Source: Lepiota brunneoincarnata (Eukaryota; Basidiomycota; Agaricomycetes; Agaricales; Agaricaceae). From it: a stretch of DNA of 64,000 nt. The stretch's first letter is position 1; the number at the start of each line of letters is the position of its first letter. A program made the translations under genes and the position numbers. The notes below the pieces were generated by a model, which made no database searches, was not told the origin of the DNA, and saw only the letters and a program-made list of their open reading frames with translations. This document shows, piece by piece, positions 1-11,804 of the stretch. The stretch is from assembly GCA_023014365.1 (NCBI GenBank), contig JAEBUN010000013.1, forward strand, positions 806,001-870,000, written 5' to 3'.

Positions 1-114
1 TGTGTACGCGGAAGCAGTGTGACCTTGAACTTCCGCAGTAGAACTAAACAGCATCCAACACACGCTCTCCCCACGTTGCGGACCGAAGCACCACAACACA
101 CAAACATACCCACG

Positions 115-126
115 TCTATATATATA
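115..126 (+). promoter_or_regulatory. TATA-like element upstream of the coiled-coil gene
   Basis: An alternating TA run lies about 70 bases before the ATG at 196, a reasonable place for a TATA element in a fungal promoter. The sequence shows only the AT run; its promoter role is inferred from position. Confidence 0.3.
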
Positions 127-195
127 ACACCGAAAGCCCACCAAGCCCCCAAGTGTCGCCCTTCCAACCACTTTCCCTAGTGCGGAGCGCGGAGC

Positions 196-3077
196 ATGTC
201 ATTGTTGAATTTCATAGGTGGAAACCTACGGCAAACTACCCCTCAGCGACCAGAGGCGACGACTGCCAAAGCAGACGTCTCCATTCACGCACACCTATCC
301 ACACCCTCTCGCCATGGCTCACTTGGCGTATTGGCGCCCACACAGCAGGGGGGTAGGAAAGCCCCGTCGAGGTCTCAAACTGACTCGTTCCCCTATACGG
401 ATCCTCGGGGAACTTCCGCCCCGTCCTTCTCCAATCCCGATAAGAAACATAATAGCTGGAGAGCCTTGAGCAGGGTCCTGAGGTCGTCGCCCGCAGCTTC
501 CAAGACCTCCCTCCTATCCCAAGAGGCTGACTCAGAGTCCGGCCCTTCTACTCCGCCTCAACCCCTCTCGGACACAAAGCCCCAGCCTCAGTCGAGTCGG
601 TCTGCTCTTCCTCGTAGGGCATCTACGTCAAGTGAACGGGAATGGACGGAGGTTGGGAAGGATTCTAGTGACGATGATGAGGACCCGGGTACTCCTCAGG
701 ATGAGGGAAGGTAAAATTATTTGACGCCCCTATGTTCACTGCGTCCTAACTGCTCCTAATCTTAGAAAACCTGCTCAAACCCTAGAAGAGTCTGTGATCG
801 TGGTGGAAGACCCCGAGACTGTTGCTCGTCGTCTCAAAGAAGAGGTCGCCGATACTCACAAGAAGCTGGAGGGAGTCACAAATGAGTGCGCCGCCCTTAA
901 AGAACGCATTCAAGTCCTGGAGAGGGAGAACAAGGAGCGGGATCACGAGAAGAGATTGGTAGAGAAAGCCACTAACGAAGAGAGAGCTGAACTTTCGCGT
1001 GCTCACGCCAAGGAGCTCGACGACAAATGCAGGGAAATCCGGGAGCTCCTGCATTCCTCGGAGAGCAGGAAGTGTGATTTGAGGGAAAAGAGTGAGAGGG
1101 TGGAAGTGCTGGTTCAGGAGAACGGCGTTCTACGTCGCAAGGTCGCTAGTCTGGAGAAACGGGGTGTGGAAGCGGAAATGGAGATTGAGGCAATGAGGAA
1201 GGACTGTCGAAATCGCCAACGGCGCCCTGCGTACCCTCAAGGACAAGAATGCAGCGTCGTTGGCCGAGTCGAGAGAGGAGAAACGAAAGTTGGTTGACCA
1301 GGTCGATCAATTGTGGTGCCAGCTCGGGGACTTGCAAAGGTCGTCGAGGGAACGTGATCAGCAGATTCAAGAGCTCCAGGCAACCGAAGAGACGACGAAG
1401 GATGCTTTCCGCAGGGTACAGACAACGGTCAGCGAAAAGGATGCGAAGGTCGAGGACTTGCTTCGCAGGAACGCCTCGCTCGCTAAGGAGGTCGAAAAGC
1501 TACGAGGGCAGGTTGACGGGATGGAGACGGATGCTGTTGAGAGTCAGAACGCCGCTCAAAGACTCCTTGCGAAAACGAGAGAGGATCACCGGCAAGAAAT
1601 GGCGGATGCGAACAGACAGGATTCAGTCTTTGCAAGACGAAATCTCATCCTACATGAGCGTCGCCCAGGACCTTCGCTCCTCCCTCAATGCCAAACGAGC
1701 CGAGGCGGAAAAAGCCGCCAAGCGTATAGAGCGCCGAGCTGCAGAAATCCAACGCCTCGAACAAGAGCTCTCTGCCCTTCAGATAACACTCAGCGACAAA
1801 GATCAGGAACTGCTTGACTCTGCCGCTTCTCGGGCATCGCAGTCTCATCTCGAGGACACCATTCGCACCCTTCGCGAACGCATCGCCAAGCTCGAGGATG
1901 AACAGACTCACAACCTTCGCCAATCTCAGCTCGAAACCACCTCTGCTGTCAATGAGGCTAAACTCCAAACCGCGCGTGTTGAAAAAGAGCTCAGTCTCAC
2001 TCACGAGAAACTGCGACACCTCCGGAAGCGCTACGAGTCGAGTGAACAAACGCGCGAGATGCTCCGGGACCAGCTCACACGACGCGAGGACGATAAATGG
2101 AAAGGGCGTTCTGACGCCAGTGGAATCGCGTCCGCCTCGAGCAAAGTACGTTCTGACACCAGTGGGAGCACCTCCGTTTCGAGCATAATCCGTGATACCA
2201 CAGCACCTTCTGACCAACAAGTCTACAACCTCCTCCAAACGCTAAACTACCAGACCTTCCAAACCGCTGCACTACTCGCAGACTCCCTCTGCAACATCGA
2301 TCGTCCTTCCTCTCATTCATCTCACGATAACTCCGACGCAACCAGCCTCATCGACCCCGAAACCGACCTCCCTTATCGGCACCCACCTCCTTTCCCTCGT
2401 CCGCTCCCAATCCACTCTCTCAATGTCCGAGTACAACCCACTCCCCCTCCAAACCGCCCTTCAAGCAACCCTCATCTGCTGTGCCTCACGCATCATGACA
2501 GCATGGTACCCAGGCCACTGGGACCTGAGCGACTTCCTCTCAGCAACTCATCTCCGCATCCGCGCCGCGGAGGGTATCATCGCCTCTGAGACGTGGAGAA
2601 TGACAACAAGAGCAAGACTGAGGCCTACCACGGCTACCATACCACTTGTTGTCGAGTTCATGAGCGAGTGCTTAGCCACCGTTTTCCAGTACGCCGGGTG
2701 GACTTTGACTTCAGGGTCCAAAGACCAGACTGTCGAGTCGCTCCTCCACTCTAATCCGCGAGAAACTCTCTGCCCTCGCCCGTCTTGCCCTTCGTCTTAA
2801 TGTCATTCTCGATAGTGTCAAACCCCAACTGGAGCCCATGCTTGTAGAGCCCGGTTCAACATTCGATCCGCGGGTGATGGAACGCGAGGATGCCGACGCA
2901 GGTGACGACGAAGACAGCGAAGTAGGTGAAGATAATGAGGTCGTATGTATGAGCGAGATAGGTCTACGCAAAGCTGCTGAGCCTATCACTACCGGTGAGG
3001 AGTCAAGAGAGTGGAGAAGAAAGAGAGGCGTCGTTCTCAAGCCCAAAGTGATTCTCCGGTCTTCGCTTGACCTATGA
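196..3077 (+). CDS. Long coiled-coil protein, unrecognised; frame broken four times
   Basis: The start at 196 opens a Ser/Pro-rich, disordered N-terminus of about 170 residues. A 55-nt intron (711-765, GTAAAA...TTAG) leads into a long heptad-rich coiled coil with frequent E, K, R, Q and L. The coil is followed by two tandem copies of a short RSDxSGxxSxSS element near 2108-2185, then a helical segment with paired cysteines (LICCASRIM), and an acidic tail ending in KVILRSSLDL. The reading frame must move by +1 near 1205, 1610, 2415 and 2745 to keep this composition. I see no intron at these points, so they are either sequence errors or a broken gene. No enzymatic motif is visible. A cytoskeletal or scaffold role would be a guess. 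Existence of the gene is well supported by continuous coil composition; its function is unknown. Confidence 0.7.
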
Positions 3078-3204
3078 TTTCTCCTGTCCTTGTAATTGTA
3101 TCCGTACCTCATGTACATATTAGTCTTTCTACTTCAAATACACGGCACCCAGGCAAGGAGATAAACGAAATGAATATACGTGTTTACAGGTGTACACATC
3201 CGAT

Positions 3205-6200
3205 TTACGACAAGTCGAATCCAGCATTCGAATTAATTGCCTGCAGCAATTTCTGTTTCATCGTCTTCTCCGCCGCGTATCGTGGCAGCTGCGTCAGATG
3301 CCGTCAACAAGGGACGCTTCCCATCTTTGAATGAAATATTGAGCGAACCTTGAGTAAATTAACACATGTGCTCGAAGTCGGTAGCCTCAGCTGATCCGAT
3401 CCCGCATCGCGGATGGAGAAGTTAGGTACAAGTTCTTTGAATCCAAGTAACGGAGGGCGACTGCAACTCGTCACGAAGCGTAGCAGTGCCTGTTTTTGAT
3501 CCTCGGAGAACGAGTTGACTACCTGCCCACCGTCCCCTCGTTAGCTGGCCGCTGCTCCCAAACAAAAAAGAGCAGGAATATCACCTTCCAAAACATAACA
3601 ATAGTCTCATGCTTGTCATCATACAGCCCTCCGTAGTTTGTGTGCTCCCTCAGGTTCCCGAGGTCAATGGGAGTGTTCACACCGCCGAGAAGAATCTGAA
3701 CCTCCTGCTGATTGAACATCCTACATGATCACCAGTTTGCTTTGCATAACACAAGGAATGACCGACACGAGGCGTACCTCAACCATTTCGCATCAATCAT
3801 TTCCGATAGCCCTTCGAAAAATGCCGCACTCTGACGCTTAATCTGCTTGCTCAGTCGGTAATGGGAAATCAAGTATATGTATGTGAGTCGGTTCTCCTTC
3901 GTCACGGGCGTCTCGCTGCCGCGCGGCAACAGGTCGATAGTCTTTGTAACACCAAATTCTACATCATTAGTCAGCCTGGTACGATGTCAGGGGAGGAAAT
4001 GCCATACCATCAACAGCGACAGTAAAATTCAGCTGATAAATCTTCTGGGTTTTCTGTGTAATGCTTCAGGAATATCAACCCGTTATACAATTCCGGGTCA
4101 AGGGACGCAAGATCATCCAGGAAGCTCTGCTTTCCCAACCACTAAAGTGCCTACTGAGCTCAAAACTCGTGAACTAGGTGTGATGGACGGACCTTGGCGA
4201 GGAAGAAGCCGGCAAACGCCACATCAACAAGGATACCATCATAAATGGCCTTTCCCAATATCCTCCCAATGAAGCGATACCAGTTCAAACTGTGAACTAT
4301 TAACGCCCAACGCGACAAACAAGACAATTAGTGACACATTTCAGAGGGCAGGGGTAGAGACACACATTCAGTCGCATACGAGTGCGGGTTCGGGTAGAGC
4401 TCATTCTTCTTGTTCGCCAACCAAAGTCCTCTATCGGTATCGAATACTTCCTTACACAAAGACGTCAAAAACTCTTTGAAAACGCCACCGCCATCGATAC
4501 CTGCCCTTTTTCCTTCGTGAGCGGCCTGGCCGGTATGAAGATAATGGAACTCACTCCTCCTGCCCAAATTGGTCTATGAATGCAATCTCAATGGGCTGCT
4601 TCAGATCCTCTTCCGCGAGCCTGTCGAATCCGTCTTGCGCAACCATCCCTCTACGTACCTGCACCCTCGTCCTGGCCCCGAAAGGTGCCATAGGCCGAGA
4701 CGATGCCCTCGTTGAATTTATACCCGCATTGATTCCATGTGTAACTCTATCGTTGTACACAAACTCGCGGAAAATCCGAACGCGGGTCTCGAATGGTATC
4801 GCAAATGGGATATTATTAAGAATACCAAGGTGTGGCGAGAGCTGGGCTAGCTGTAATTTGCTTAGTTGGCGTGAATGACTGCCATTCTCTGAGAGAATTT
4901 GACGTTCTTCGAGGCTAAGAGAAGGTTAGATCGTAAAGCGTTTAGGGAGAGATGAATTTACATGGCTGCTTCGACAAATGATTGCAGGTCAATTTGAGAG
5001 TTGACGAGCCAATGACCCTGAGGTACGAAAGGCTTTCTCGAGCTAAAATTACTCGCTTCAGTATTGTACAGCGGGAGTTGTGAAAAACCATCATACTCTC
5101 TGGCATGTACTGCAACAAGGCATCGTGTCACCTTATCTCTGACAGTCGCCCAAGGGCATTTGATGTCAGGGGTAACCAAACATTGACCAGGGGTAGTGTA
5201 CTCCTCACGCCAATAAAGAGTCACCGCAATATTTAGCAACTGTTTGCTAAAACCTCGAAGTTCGTCGAGCTGGAGTGGGTTACGTGTAGCGCCAGTGTTG
5301 CTAAAGAACTCATCGTCACCCATTGTTAACAAAGTTTGGGTGTACAGATCTGTAAGGAACAACAGTGGAGGCCATGACGAATGGTTGGTCGCATCTGAGG
5401 CGGGAATAAGAGAACGAGAAATAAACACCAGCAGAAACTCACCACTTAGACCAGTATCCGTTTTTCCGAGCGGGCTCTTGAGAATATACTGGCGATACAG
5501 CATTCGGATAAGGCCTCCACTGGCCAAACCAGCGACGGTGTTCAGCACGACATCTTTCTGTGACGGCCAGACGATGATTAACGCGAGCAAAAATAACACA
5601 TAGTCGAGGAGAATGGTATCACTGTGGCGCGTGATGTTGAAAAGAGATGTGATATGGGGGGCGCTGGGGATTGACATCAACCGCTTAGCTGTCCGCGGGT
5701 CGAGTTGAGTCCGTGGTGGTTCGTCAAATGAGGGGACCAGGGTGACCGTAATTTTTCTGGCATCGTCGCTATCAGAGTCAGTATCTTCATTCACGAACCG
5801 CCTTTGAACAGGCCGCTTATTAGAAGCCGCTTCTAGGTCTAGTGCGTTCTGGGGCAAGCTATTCATTAAGGCAGCAAGGAGTTTCAGATAGGTGCCGATG
5901 GCCGGGGGACGTAATTTGGAGATGTGGGGTGAGGCGAACATGTGGAAGTTTGCTATAAGATGGACCCGCGGCTCAACAGCTAAACAGCGAACGAGGTTTG
6001 AAATGGCTGACGATAGCATGTTGAGTTCAGACCATGGTATGCGGGAGACAAGGAGAGTGATGGACGGGATGGGAAGGCGGTTTGGCAGTAAGGGGATCGA
6101 GAGTATATGCTCGAAGATTGATGCCAGAGTTGGGGGGAACTCTGGAGAATTTTGGGGAATAATGATCAGCGGAGCAGTAGCCAGCTCGACAACCAGTGGA

Positions 6201-6938
6201 AGGGATGGTGCAAGCTTGGATTCCACAGGCTGCTGACAGGATCAGCAAAGTGGTGGGACTCAGCTCAGAGAACTCACGATAGATTTGATGATCTGGGCGA
6301 GGAGAAGATAAAGATTACGTTGGAGGAGATAGTCGAGGACAGAATATGTGACTTGAGTACCTTCTGTTCGTGTGCCCAATATAGTATTCAACACTCTTAG
6401 ATGAGCATTCGCATATTGTGACCTGTGAATGGTTAGAAAAAAGCGCAGCCAGCAAGGTAAGTGACCCACAGAGGGTGACGGGCGACTGAGGATAATATAA
6501 GCACCGCCGTCTGACGCAGCAGCACTAGCCAGCTCTGACTGTCCTTTCCGGAAAGAGGTCCGAAGAGACTTTCTAGACAATATCAGAACTATACAGATTG
6601 CATTAGTGAAAGGTGAAAGGCTTACCTTCGTTCATGGCAGACGACCATCGTCCCAAAGCATCCTCATCATGCCCCATGAGCACCAAACATCTCAAGCCCG
6701 CGACACTCGTAGGATCACTCTCGAAAATAGCCCGCAACCCCGCGCGCGTCCGTCTAGCCTCGTTCATCCCTCGCCACCATGCTTGGATTTTGACCGCATT
6801 CTCTTGCCGCCGTCGGAGTTCCTGCCGCTCTTGCCGCTCCTCGCGTGCCCTACGCAATATATCTTGTTGATTCGTTACATTAGACGCCCCTCCAAGGTTT
6901 ATTTTGCGTCTTGTTTCGTCGCCAAAGACAGGGATCAT
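3205..6938 (-). CDS. HUL5: HECT-type E3 ubiquitin ligase, Hul5/UBE3C family
   Basis: The predicted N-terminus (start 6938) reads [20 protein letters not shown], followed by an Arg/Gln-rich helix and an IQ-type motif (KIQAWWRG). This is the hallmark order of UBE3C/Hul5. The middle (about 6226-4958) is the long helical region of the family with a short acidic insert (DTDSDSDD). The C-terminal exons encode a HECT domain: [33 protein letters not shown], then the C-lobe ending in [11 protein letters not shown]. The catalytic cysteine is codon 3364-3366. A last intron (from about 3346) precedes [18 protein letters not shown] and the stop at 3205. Family members associate with the proteasome and extend ubiquitin chains on stalled substrates. 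The gene appears intact, with about ten short introns. It is divergent in orientation from nothing nearby; its 3' end faces the coiled-coil gene. Confidence 0.9.
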
Positions 6939-7111
6939 GACAGGGGGAAGTAAGACTATTGAGAATTACAGCAGCCGACCACTACGCAAGCCCTTCGACA
7001 TCACATGATCATTCCGATGTTATCTCATCAAGCCCTGAATTCTTTATCACCGATCTCGGCGTGCGGTGCTCTGCTATCGCAGAAAATTCGTGCTCTAGGC
7101 TGCGATGTCCA

Positions 7112-10100
7112 TCAGATAATAGTTCGAGGGTATAATGAATTTAGATACCCAAAAGCGTCAGGTCCACCCGCTTTGAGACCAACTTCGGTCTTCCATAGAG
7201 GATGGGCGGCCAATGCAATCACTTTTAGACATCAATAACCGGATTCTCGGAGCCTTGGAAAAGGCTTGCCTGTCACCCGTATACCGTATGTATCTACGTG
7301 GCTTGTGTGAGCTATACTAAAAAACCTCATATGGAAGTGTACAAACATTCAGGCGTCCCAAGGTGCGACCCAGTCTGTGAATCTAACACCGTGATGAGAT
7401 CTGGAACACTCGCCGACAATCTAAATGTTGGGGTTGTGGTCATCAGCAAAAATCCACTGCGCGGGGACACTAACTGTTTTAGTTCCGTCTTCCTTCTCCA
7501 AGTATGCACAAAGGTTTTCGTTCTGGAATGGAATCAACAATGTAGCGCCGGGCCAATACCTACCCACCCCCTCGACATTAGCATCCACAGCCCCTGGTAT
7601 CGCATTGTATTCTCGTTCATCATCAAGAAGCGGCGCAACCCGCACATGTCCCCACGTAAACCCTGCACGAACCTCCTACAGAGAGGTCAATTCACCTTAC
7701 CAACCAGCATCAGGCCACGAATACGTACTCGTGCGACCTCCACTATCTTCCCAACAAACAAGCAAACGCCATTCTGACACTCGAGTATCTTTTCCGCCAC
7801 TCGTGAAACCATACTCATCACCAGTCCTTCGTCGGTACCAGGGCAATGAATGTGAAAAGCCCCAACACTTACCTGGTCTGCCGACAAATACAAATGGCCC
7901 GTCCTATCCACCAAGCAAGGCTCAAACATCTCGTGACCCCATAATCCCTCGCATCCGCAACGGATAGAGGTGCTTGACATAAAGCTGCAGAGGAGCCCAT
8001 TTCGGTCGTGACCACACGCATTATAGTCTCCACCATCTTGTCATCTTTTACTTTAGTGAGGAGCTGCAAGTTGGGAAAATGTAATCAATGTGTGGCTAAT
8101 CCTCAGCTTATCAAAGACTTACAACGATATTCCCATTACCGTCTGACAATGCACAAGGGACTATGCTATCAAAAATGGTATCAGCTTTCCGTCCTAACAT
8201 TTTGAGGGAATGCACTTACGCATTTGGGCGTTTATATACGGCTGGCGATAATGAAATCAGCTTCAGAACCTGTGATTTATTCCCTCCACTGACCAGCAGT
8301 AGTCTGATCCAACCGCGGATACGCTTCGTGAAGGAATAACATTAATAGGCTCAAAAAAACAATTACAAAAATATCGATTCACCTCGTCCCATCAGATCTC
8401 CATCAAACGCCGGAATCCCAAGGCGCCTCTCGAATCATCAAAACTCTTTTCAGCAAAACGAACGTGACAAAACCTACCCCGACATCGCCAACGCCTGCAT
8501 CCCATTCGATCCCCCGATCTCATCGCTGAACGTTGCTACAAAGTCCAAATCCCCGCAGTATTTCCCAAGTTCCTTCGCGCCTTGTATTATATTCTCCGGA
8601 TTGTGGAGGCGCTCCGCGCATACTGATGGCGACCCCATAAAACATCCACGCGCAAGGGATCCGTCTGACGGAAGTGAAGTGTAATCCACTACACGAATGG
8701 TACCACCGTCGCGGAGAATTTGCCGACAAACGAGGTAGGTTGCGTATGGTGAGCCGCCCCCTCCCTGAATAAATATTTAAGATGCCATGCTTGAAATCAA
8801 AAGTGAGAGTGATATGTACTGTGCCGAGAACTCCACAACCTTCCATGACGAATACTAGCGGTGTAATACCATTTAGCAGAAGCTGGCAGAAGAAAGTATG
8901 CACTGGGAGACTCACGGAGATCTGTCTCAGATAAAACCCATTCATCACCCACGATACTCGGCTTATAAGCAACATAATCAACCGATTTGGGGGTACCATT
9001 CTCGTCCCTCCCATATTCTACCGACACCCCGATACCGCCCTCATCCTCTCCACCCTGACTCGTTAAAAACAGCATCATCCTCTCGTTCCTCGTCAACACC
9101 CACCACCCATCCCCAACTCCCCCACAGCCTTGACAACGATCCGAACGGCCCCATTCGCCACATACGCCAGCGGCACAACCTCCACCGTAATAACCCTCAC
9201 CGTCTCTCCCTTCGCTCCCCTCTCAACCGCCTTCTTCATCGCTTCCCTCTTCGCATCTTCCACCAAAGCATTCATTTCTGCGTGTGTGGGACCGGAACCG
9301 AGGGAATCACAATCGTATCAACATCTCCCGCTACGCTGGCGATCGCTGCTCCCACAGCATTCGCTACATCGTAAAAAGGTGGTTTTCTAAGGTGGCCCGT
9401 AAATAGAAGAAACACAGAGTAAGGTTCGGAGTGCGCACATAATCTTTCCAACACCTTGTAACGCCTCCGGGCAGATAATCGAACCGCCTCCGACGAGAAG
9501 AACATCAATGTCTTCTGGTGAAGTTTTCATTTTATCTATTGTAGCCTTTATCCTTGTCCGTCAGTTTGAATTCATATGGGGGGAGGGTTTACACTCACGC
9601 TCATCAATTTGTTAATCATATTCCGTCCTCCTTGGACCAAATCCTCTGGGAGGTTCGCTACATTTTCTGCATTCCCAATGCTTTGAAGACCTTGTGCGTG
9701 GACGACAAGATCTGTGGTCGTAACAGTAGATCCACCGAATACCTTTGCCTCGTGTTCGAGCTATTGAGACTTCAGAAACGGGAAGGCTGACACAGGGGAA
9801 AGAAGGAACACCAACTTGGTTTCCTACAGAGTCGGGTCCAACAGTAACGTTCCCATCTCGCAAGCGAATTCTAGATCCACCACCAAGCCCTATAGAGTGA
9901 ACATCTGGCATTGTGAAACTAGGGGGGGGGGGGTTCTTCTAACTGAAGCGGTCACGAAATGGGGAAGGAGATCTTACTTTGTCCTAACGCCTGCAACTGA
10001 TTTTTATTCCCTTATCAACGGAATGGAGATAAACCAAAGCAATAAAAAACGCACTCTCAACAAAGGCTCCGGCAAGCCTCGGATATCCACTCGGAAGCAC

Positions 10101-11377
10101 TACCCCCACATCCGTCGTCGTCCCACCAACGTCCGCCACGATCACACTTCTAGCTGTGTTCCCATCCTTCTCACCATCCATCCCAGCTCTTATCCCCAAA
10201 CCCGCCAGATACGCCGCGCCCCTCATGGAGTTCGTTGCCCCGGAACTGAAGGTCCTGACCGGCAATCTGGCGGCCTCTCGAGCATTGGTTAGCGTACCAT
10301 CGTTCTGCGTCAAATACAATGGACACTTGAGTCCTAAGCGTTTCATGGCGCTTTCAAAGCTGGAGATGGTGCGGCGAGCGAAAGGGAGGATAGAAGCATT
10401 AAGGATGGATGCATTCTCTCGTTCTAAGATGCCTATTTGTGCCACTATTCTTTCGATTAGCGATAAGGTGGGGTATTCGTAGATGTATGACCAACCGTCA
10501 CGGGAGCAGACGATATCCACTGAATCGCCGAGCTCTTGGCGAAGGATGGAACACGCTTTATATTCCTGTAGGCCGGTGGTATCCAATGGGGAATCTAGGG
10601 TCTGTGCTGAGAAAGGTTTAAGAAGAACCATGGGAAGGGAGTAAATTCACAAATGCCGACAAGGACAATATTTTTCAGGTTTTTCTGTTTGATAATCTTG
10701 GCTTCACGAATGAGCTCTTGTTCGTCAATCTCGTTGACAAGATCTCCATTTCTATGGCACTAGTGAGTGTACAGCTAAGGAGGAGAGGACGATCCCCTAC
10801 ATCTGAAGCCCGCCATTGAGAATTGCTAGTATGTCCCAAAATGATACGCTTGAGACGTTCCGGAAAGTCCATAAACTGGGCTTAAAAGTCAGCATCAGGT
10901 CCCGATTACGGAAGTAGAGGACAATCACTGGCGGACACTCCCTCGTATATGGCGCGGCTAGCCTTATCACAGCAACCCTAGATAATCGAGAGGCATCGGA
11001 TTGCACCACAGCGTTGACGAAGTGCTTTTCGCATGTCAGAGAGAACAGTACTTGCAAGTATTTCGATTCCCGACATACCGTGGTTCCGATCGTCAAGCTA
11101 AGAATCGATTCAGCTTCGCCCGACAGCTGACCTTTCTCGAGCACTTTCTGAACGGCAGTTTCGATCCCGGAGGTGACATCCGGTGTTGTAACATGTTTGT
11201 GTGAAGGCAACTACACCTCGCGTTCCTGAGTCGTCGGATTTCGTTATGTCGATGAGAACGCTATCTGTGTTCGTTCCTGTACCATATGATTCAATCACCT
11301 CGGGCTATCGTCACGGATCTGATGATGCCCTGCATACCTCCAACATCGACGCCAATCCTGTACAAGCTGCGTCCCAT
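7112..11377 (-). CDS. Hydantoinase/oxoprolinase fused to DUF917
   Basis: Exon 1 starts at 11377 (MGRSLYRIGVDVGG) and splices into TNTDSVLIDI, giving the ASKHA-type N-terminal motif of hydantoinase A. Downstream are TTPDVTSGIETAVQKVLE, the segment LERENASILNASILPFARRT, the signature CPLYLTQNDGTL, FSSGATNSMRGAAYLAG, and the second phosphate motif VIVADVGGTTTDVGVV. The C-terminal third contains DUF917 features (VVDYTSLPSDGSLARGCFMG, then PDLITVLDSQTGSHLGTPE and HPLWKTEVGLKAGGPDAFG), with the stop at 7112. This hydantoinase-DUF917 fusion is typical of basidiomycetes and other fungi. The family hydrolyses cyclic amides such as 5-oxoproline or hydantoins with ATP; the exact substrate is unknown. 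Two +1 frame slips occur, at about 11202 and 10830. There are at least ten introns, so exon borders are approximate. Confidence 0.87.
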
Positions 11378-11804
11378 CTAGGCTGCCGATCAAGTGGAGG
11401 GCGCTCAAATTTGAGAGGTGTCCAAGTGGAGGTGTTGCTGCACACGCTGTGTTCCCAGTGGTGCTGATTAGAATGTATGATGTTCTCCGAGCAGCGTAAA
11501 TATAGTTGCCGTCCCAATTAGGCGTGATGATGGTCACTATCGTGCAGATGCGCTGGGAAGGTACCCGTGATAATCTAGATTAAAGCCAAATTAGCATAGA
11601 TGGGTCTGCGGAGGTGTGGTCAGTATGTGTCCCCACGTCGAGGTTGGACATGTCCTCTGCGGTCGTGGAAAGAGACTGTACGGACGGCATGGGAAACACC
11701 TTCCATATTGGACTGACGATGTCAATCAATTGTGGTTGCGACATATACCATGAATTCGGGGATCCCATGGAAAATTCACTCGCCTCTCGCCTCTGGCCAC
11801 TCAG

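Noticed and set aside
1645..2238. 197-codon minus-strand frame opposite the coiled-coil gene
   Set aside because: A shadow of the plus-strand coding sequence, which has clear heptad composition.
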